A DNA stretch of 37,101 bases from the NCBI GenBank assembly GCA_020445565.1, contig JAGRGI010000089.1, positions 1 through 37,101 on the forward strand, in the 5' to 3' direction. Shown here piece after piece: positions 33,335 to 37,101 of the stretch. Each line of letters begins with the position of its first letter. The first letter of the stretch is position 1. This DNA comes from Chromatiales bacterium (GTDB taxonomy: Bacteria; Pseudomonadota; Gammaproteobacteria; JAGRCI01). A program made the translations under genes and the position numbers. The notes beneath the pieces are model-generated. The model ran no database searches, was not told where the DNA came from, and was given only the letters and a program-made list of their open reading frames with translations.

Positions 33335-33679
33335 AAAAGAGTATTCTGCTGGAAACCGAGGGTGGTCGACGTATGCGCCGGCAACCCGGCTTACGATAAA
33401 CTTGAGGTTGTTCGCCCCCGCGGGGGGCCGCGTTGCGGTGGCATGAGGGCGACAAACCTAGCGGGAACACCTGTTTGCGGGAACAGGTTCGACAAGACGG
33501 GCATTGAAATGCCTCGGGTTGTACTACGCACAAGGGCAAAGCGGCGCGATTTCTTCCCCTGATAGGGTCGTGACGCTGCTGGTGTGCGGATCGGGTGGTT
33601 GTTACCTCGTCAGGAAGGGGGGTACACGCGGTTTTCTTACGACGCCGGTTGTGTCGTATGGTCATTTTCGGGTTGGCGA
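33335..33679. other. Long spacer upstream of the GGDEF gene with strong secondary structure
   Basis: 345 bp between the EAL gene and the diguanylate cyclase. It holds the 12-bp palindrome CCCCCGCGGGGG (33415-33426), a hairpin ACCTGTT-N6-AACAGGT (33469-33475 and 33482-33488), and a direct repeat GCGGGAACA with 16-bp period (33461-33469 and 33477-33485). A short open frame at 33362-33562 has no recognised content. The region could carry an attenuating leader or the terminator of the upstream gene. Confidence 0.45.
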
Positions 33680-36016
33680 ATGTCGAATGAAAACTCTCCC
33701 TTACAGACGAATTCCACTATTGCATATTTGGCGGTGGGCCGCTCGCTTCGGGTGATTGCCTCCAATGACGCGGCCAGGGATCTGTTCGGCTGCTCGGATG
33801 ATCGCCTCCTCGGGCAGTCGATCTATCAATTGGTTCCTTCCCTGGCCCAGCCAGATGGCGGCGGGCACTTGGTGTGGCAGGGCGGTCCTGGCATGCTCGC
33901 AAAGGGGCGGGCGGTATCCTGCCGCACCTGTGCCGGTGAGGCGTTTACCGCTGCCTGTGACGTCGAGCGCTTCAGTGTCGGTGAGCGTGGCTTCATTGGT
34001 GTCAGCCTGCACAGGGAACCGCCTCGACGCGAGCCGGCTGTCGCACCGGCAGAACCCGTTCCGCCGCTTGAAGAACCCGAAGTCGCGAGCTACGTCGCCA
34101 AGGTAAAGAGCTATTCGCCTGACAAAGGCGTGCTGGGAACACTGGGGGAGCAGACGGGGGCCTGCGGTGTCGTGGTGCTGAGACACGTGTCCAATGGCGC
34201 GCCCAGGGGTGGGCGTTTGCAACTTCACGACCGCTGGAGTGCGGAGCCTCCCTGTGTGCCTGAGAACTCGAATGCCGAAGGCTCAGACGTCTGGACCCAG
34301 ACCGCTCCTCGCCCGGAATGGATGCTGCAATGGGAAACGGGATACAGCATTCGGGTAAAACGGACCGAACTCGGAGGGAAAGAAAGCGAGATTTACGCCC
34401 GCTATGGTGTGGAGACCTTCCTGGCCTACCCCCTGTTCCAGGAGGATGAATGGTGGGGCGTGGTGCGTATCGACTTTGCGTCCAGATCCCAGCCTATTCC
34501 CAAAACCGTGGTAGAGGTCGTCGATCTGGCGGTGCCGTTGATACAGCGCTGGGTGCTTCGCGAACTGGAGTCCACGTCCGCAAAGGGAATGGCGAAGGAG
34601 CAGTTTCGCACCTTGTTCGATTCATCCCCGGACCTGCACCTGGTGGTCGGGGATGACAAACGTGTCGAGCTGGTCAACGCATCCGGGGCGAACCGGATCG
34701 GTTACAGCGTCGAGGATTTGGTGGGCGAGGCGTTTCTTCGGCTGGTCCATGAGGGTGATCTGGATTCGGTGAAGAGCTGGCTCTGTGCCGCCAACAGCAA
34801 GCCGGTCGATAAGGAATTTCGAATCCTCAGGCAGGATGGTTACCCACTATGGGTCCATGCCAAGGTGGACAGTGGAAGAACTGCGTCGCGTAACAATGGC
34901 AGTCTGCATCTGGTCTGCCGCGACGTGACGGATCGCTACCTGAGCGAGGCTCATGCGCTACGCAGCAACCGTCGCTACGAACATATCTTTCGCCATACCG
35001 CGGTTTCCCTCTGGGATCTGGATGTCAGCCAGTTGCGCGAACGTATCCACGAACTGGAAAAGTCCCTAAAGGTGCCATTGTCTGTCTACCTCGCCAAAAA
35101 TACCCACATCGTGGCTGAATTGATCGAGAGCGTAAAAATCGCCGAGGTCAATGAGGCCACCCTGATGCTCACTGAGGCTGATTCCCGCGATGCGCTGGTG
35201 AATCAGTTTGTTTCACTGTTTCAGGGCGACAATTTCGCCGCCTGGCGGGAGTTTATTATCGCCCTGGCCAGGGGTAACAACCGCTTCGACACAGAAACGG
35301 TGATCATCACCCTCAAGGGGCGCAGATTCTTTGTGATATTTCAGGCGTCTATTCCTCCCGAATTCGATCATGGCGTCAACGTCTGCCTGGCCTTGACCAA
35401 TATCTCCGAGCGCCGCCGCCTGGAACGGCAACTGATGCACAGTGCCGAACACGACTATCTCACCAGTCTGCCGAACCGATCCTTGTTCCGGGATCGCCTG
35501 GACGTGGGGCTTTCCAAGGCGCGCCGTTCGAATCGCCGTCTTGCGCTGTTGTATTTGGATCTGGACCGGTTCAAGCCTATCAATGACGAACTGGGGCATG
35601 AGGCGGGCGACCAATTGCTCAAGGAGACGGCCAGCAGGTTACGAAGCTGTGTGAGGGAAAGCGATACGGTGGCGCGCTACGGCGGTGACGAATTCATCGT
35701 GCTATTGGATGACATCGACGAGGAGCGCGATGCCGAGCAGGTGGCGGAGAAGATACTTGAAGCCCTTGGCCGGCCGGTTACCCTTGAAGGCCGGGAAGTG
35801 GGCATTCCGGCAAGCATAGGTATTTCTTTCTTTCCTGAAGACGGCAAGACGCAGGATCAATTGATCCGGCGCGCCGATGCCGCCATGTTTGCTGCCAAGC
35901 GGGCCAACCTGCGGTTCTGTCTGTACAAGGATTTGGAACACGAGGCCTGCCGGGACGGCTCGGTGTCCGAGTTGACCGTAACGGAAGCAGAGCCGGTGGA
36001 CGAGGCCGTGCCGTAG
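33680..36016 (+). CDS. Multi-sensor diguanylate cyclase (PAS/GAF-PAS-GGDEF)
   Basis: 778 residues from ATG 33680 (MSNENSPLQTN); 32 further upstream codons are open but lack a better ribosome site. Order: PAS-like domain ~10-110, a Pro/Glu linker, a GAF-like region ~130-300, PAS ~315-430, a less clear sensor region ~440-590 and GGDEF ~605-765. The active site GGDEF is intact at 668-672, and the inhibitory-site RESD (R659-D662) sits exactly five residues before it. It should therefore make c-di-GMP with product feedback. No membrane segment. It lies 345 bp after the EAL protein gene on the same strand; the two have opposite predicted activities. Confidence 0.9.
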   Translation: MSNENSPLQTNSTIAYLAVGRSLRVIASNDAARDLFGCSDDRLLGQSIYQLVPSLAQPDGGGHLVWQGGPGMLAKGRAVSCRTCAGEAFTAACDVERFSVGERGFIGVSLHREPPRREPAVAPAEPVPPLEEPEVASYVAKVKSYSPDKGVLGTLGEQTGACGVVVLRHVSNGAPRGGRLQLHDRWSAEPPCVPENSNAEGSDVWTQTAPRPEWMLQWETGYSIRVKRTELGGKESEIYARYGVETFLAYPLFQEDEWWGVVRIDFASRSQPIPKTVVEVVDLAVPLIQRWVLRELESTSAKGMAKEQFRTLFDSSPDLHLVVGDDKRVELVNASGANRIGYSVEDLVGEAFLRLVHEGDLDSVKSWLCAANSKPVDKEFRILRQDGYPLWVHAKVDSGRTASRNNGSLHLVCRDVTDRYLSEAHALRSNRRYEHIFRHTAVSLWDLDVSQLRERIHELEKSLKVPLSVYLAKNTHIVAELIESVKIAEVNEATLMLTEADSRDALVNQFVSLFQGDNFAAWREFIIALARGNNRFDTETVIITLKGRRFFVIFQASIPPEFDHGVNVCLALTNISERRRLERQLMHSAEHDYLTSLPNRSLFRDRLDVGLSKARRSNRRLALLYLDLDRFKPINDELGHEAGDQLLKETASRLRSCVRESDTVARYGGDEFIVLLDDIDEERDAEQVAEKILEALGRPVTLEGREVGIPASIGISFFPEDGKTQDQLIRRADAAMFAAKRANLRFCLYKDLEHEACRDGSVSELTVTEAEPVDEAVP

Positions 36017-36030
36017 CCGGTCCTCCAACG

Positions 36031-36063
36031 ACAGGCTTGCCCGCTTTCAGTGGGCAAGCCTGT
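36031..36063. terminator. Hairpin between convergent genes
   Basis: Perfect 12-bp inverted repeat (36031-36042 and 36052-36063) with a 9-nt loop between the convergent stops of the diguanylate cyclase and acnB. Neither side has a U-run, so it may stop transcription weakly in both directions or protect 3' ends. Confidence 0.65.
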
Positions 36064-36072
36064 GTGCACCGG

Positions 36073-37101
36073 TCAGGCGGCTACGACTGGAATCACCTTG
36101 GCCGCTTCCTTTTGATATTCCTCGATCTGATCGAAATTCATATAGCGGTAGATGTCTTCCGCCATGGTATCGATGTCCTTGATATGGGCCAGATATTCCT
36201 CGTGAGTCGGAATCTTTCCAAGGATCGAGGCGATGGCCGCCAGCTCTGCCGACGCCAGGAACACATTGGCGCCGTTACCCAGTCGATTGGGGAAGTTGCG
36301 GGTCGAGGTGGACACCACGGTCGCGCCGTCATGCACCCGCGCCTGATTGCCCATGCACAGTGAACAGCCAGGCATCTCCATGCGTGCTCCGGCCCGGCCG
36401 AAGATGCCGTAGTAGCCTTCCTCGGTGAGCAGGTGCTGGTCCATGCGGGTCGGCGGGGCAATCCACAGACGGGTGGGGATGTCGTGTTTGCCGTCCAACA
36501 GCTTGCCGGCGGCACGGAAATGACCGATGTTGGTCATGCAGGAACCGAGAAAGACTTCGTCGATCCTGGTCTCGGCGACCGCGGAGAGCGGTTTGATGTC
36601 GTCCGGGTCGTTCGGGCAGGCCAGCAGCGGTTCCTTGATCTCATTCAGGTCGATATCGATGATCGCCGCGTACTCGGCATCGGCGTCCGCTTCGAGCAGT
36701 TGTGGGTTTGCCAGCCAGTCTTCCATCGCCTTGATGCGGCGCTCCAGGGTGCGGGCATCCTGGTAGCCATTGGCGATCATCCACTTGAGCAGGGTGACGT
36801 TGCTGTTCAGGTACTCGATGATCGGTGCCTTGTCGAGTTTGATGCTGCAACCGCCGGCAGATCGCTCGGCGGAGGCGTCGGAGAGCTCGAAAGCCTGTTC
36901 CACCTTCAGGTTCGGCAACCCCTCGATTTCCAGAACGCGGCCGGAGAAGATGTTCTTCTTACCCTTCTTGGCCACCGTGAGCAAACCCTGCTGAATCGCG
37001 GCATAAGGAATCGCGTTGACCAGATCGCGCAGCGTGACGCCTTCCTGCATCTTGCCCTTGAAGCGGATCAGCACCGACTCCGGCATGTCGAGCGGCATGA
37101 C
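36073..37101 (-). CDS. acnB: Aconitate hydratase B, C-terminal part (5' end outside window)
   Basis: TCA-cycle enzyme interconverting citrate and isocitrate, also 2-methylisocitrate in some bacteria. The ~342 C-terminal residues are present and the frame is open to the window edge. The three cysteine ligands of the [4Fe-4S] cluster are visible: [14 protein letters not shown] and [25 protein letters not shown] and [12 protein letters not shown] are AcnB-type active-site segments. The N-terminal HEAT-like and swivel domains lie off the window. It converges on the diguanylate cyclase gene. Confidence 0.96.
   Translation of the reverse strand, partial: VMPLDMPESVLIRFKGKMQEGVTLRDLVNAIPYAAIQQGLLTVAKKGKKNIFSGRVLEIEGLPNLKVEQAFELSDASAERSAGGCSIKLDKAPIIEYLNSNVTLLKWMIANGYQDARTLERRIKAMEDWLANPQLLEADADAEYAAIIDIDLNEIKEPLLACPNDPDDIKPLSAVAETRIDEVFLGSCMTNIGHFRAAGKLLDGKHDIPTRLWIAPPTRMDQHLLTEEGYYGIFGRAGARMEMPGCSLCMGNQARVHDGATVVSTSTRNFPNRLGNGANVFLASAELAAIASILGKIPTHEEYLAHIKDIDTMAEDIYRYMNFDQIEEYQKEAAKVIPVVAA

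Noticed and set aside
33521..33640. Resemblance to a c-di-GMP-I (GEMM) riboswitch upstream of the GGDEF gene (CGCACAAGGGCAAAGC, later GACGC and a GGTTGTTACC stretch)
   Set aside because: The invariant GACGCAAAGCC core and the tetraloop-closed stem are not present, so the match is only to scattered short words.

Overview
The window is about 60% G+C, gene-dense bacterial chromosome. The block glyA-nrdR-ribD-ribE-ribBX-ribH-nusB-thiL-pgpA, smpB and the aconitase B (acnB) end are typical of Gammaproteobacteria. The remains of a DAB inorganic-carbon uptake operon suggest a lineage with chemolithoautotrophic relatives, perhaps Chromatiales-like sulfur oxidisers. That taxonomic placement is inference; no rRNA or tRNA gene lies in the window.

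Layout. 1-6689 (+): housekeeping run starting with the 3' end of glyA, then nrdR, riboflavin synthesis, nusB, thiL and pgpA, mostly overlapping or closely spaced. 6700-9466 (-): META-domain lipoprotein, smpB and a NodU/CmcH-type carbamoyltransferase. 9501-12977 (-): a metal (probably zinc) uptake cluster with a small Cys/His membrane protein, a His-rich outer-membrane barrel, a ZnuA-like binding protein and a ZnuB-like permease, but no ATPase. 13226-19478 (+): polysaccharide cluster (flippase, three GT4 glycosyltransferases and a Wzy-like polymerase) with overlapping ends, followed at 19715-23053 by a hybrid histidine kinase and a response regulator.

23054-27120 is an accessory segment. An Old Yellow Enzyme and a NemR-like TetR regulator sit behind a concentric double operator. 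Next to them is a decayed lysR / dabB / dabA locus with frameshifts and deletions. 27226-29861 (-) holds a nickel superoxide dismutase with a Sec-type signal peptide ending exactly before the nickel hook, and a bromoperoxidase-type vanadium haloperoxidase with a Cys-rich insertion, separated by a strong intrinsic terminator. Both enzymes handle reactive oxygen species.

30176-36016 is a signalling island: an HDOD protein (-), a degenerate-GGDEF/intact-EAL protein (+), and a multi-sensor GGDEF protein with an intact active site and inhibitory site (+). The window closes with the 3' part of acnB (-). The least ordinary items are the DAB remnant, the NiSOD processing arrangement, the haloperoxidase insertion, the OYE/TetR operator geometry, the extended NusB and the ATPase-less metal transporter cluster.
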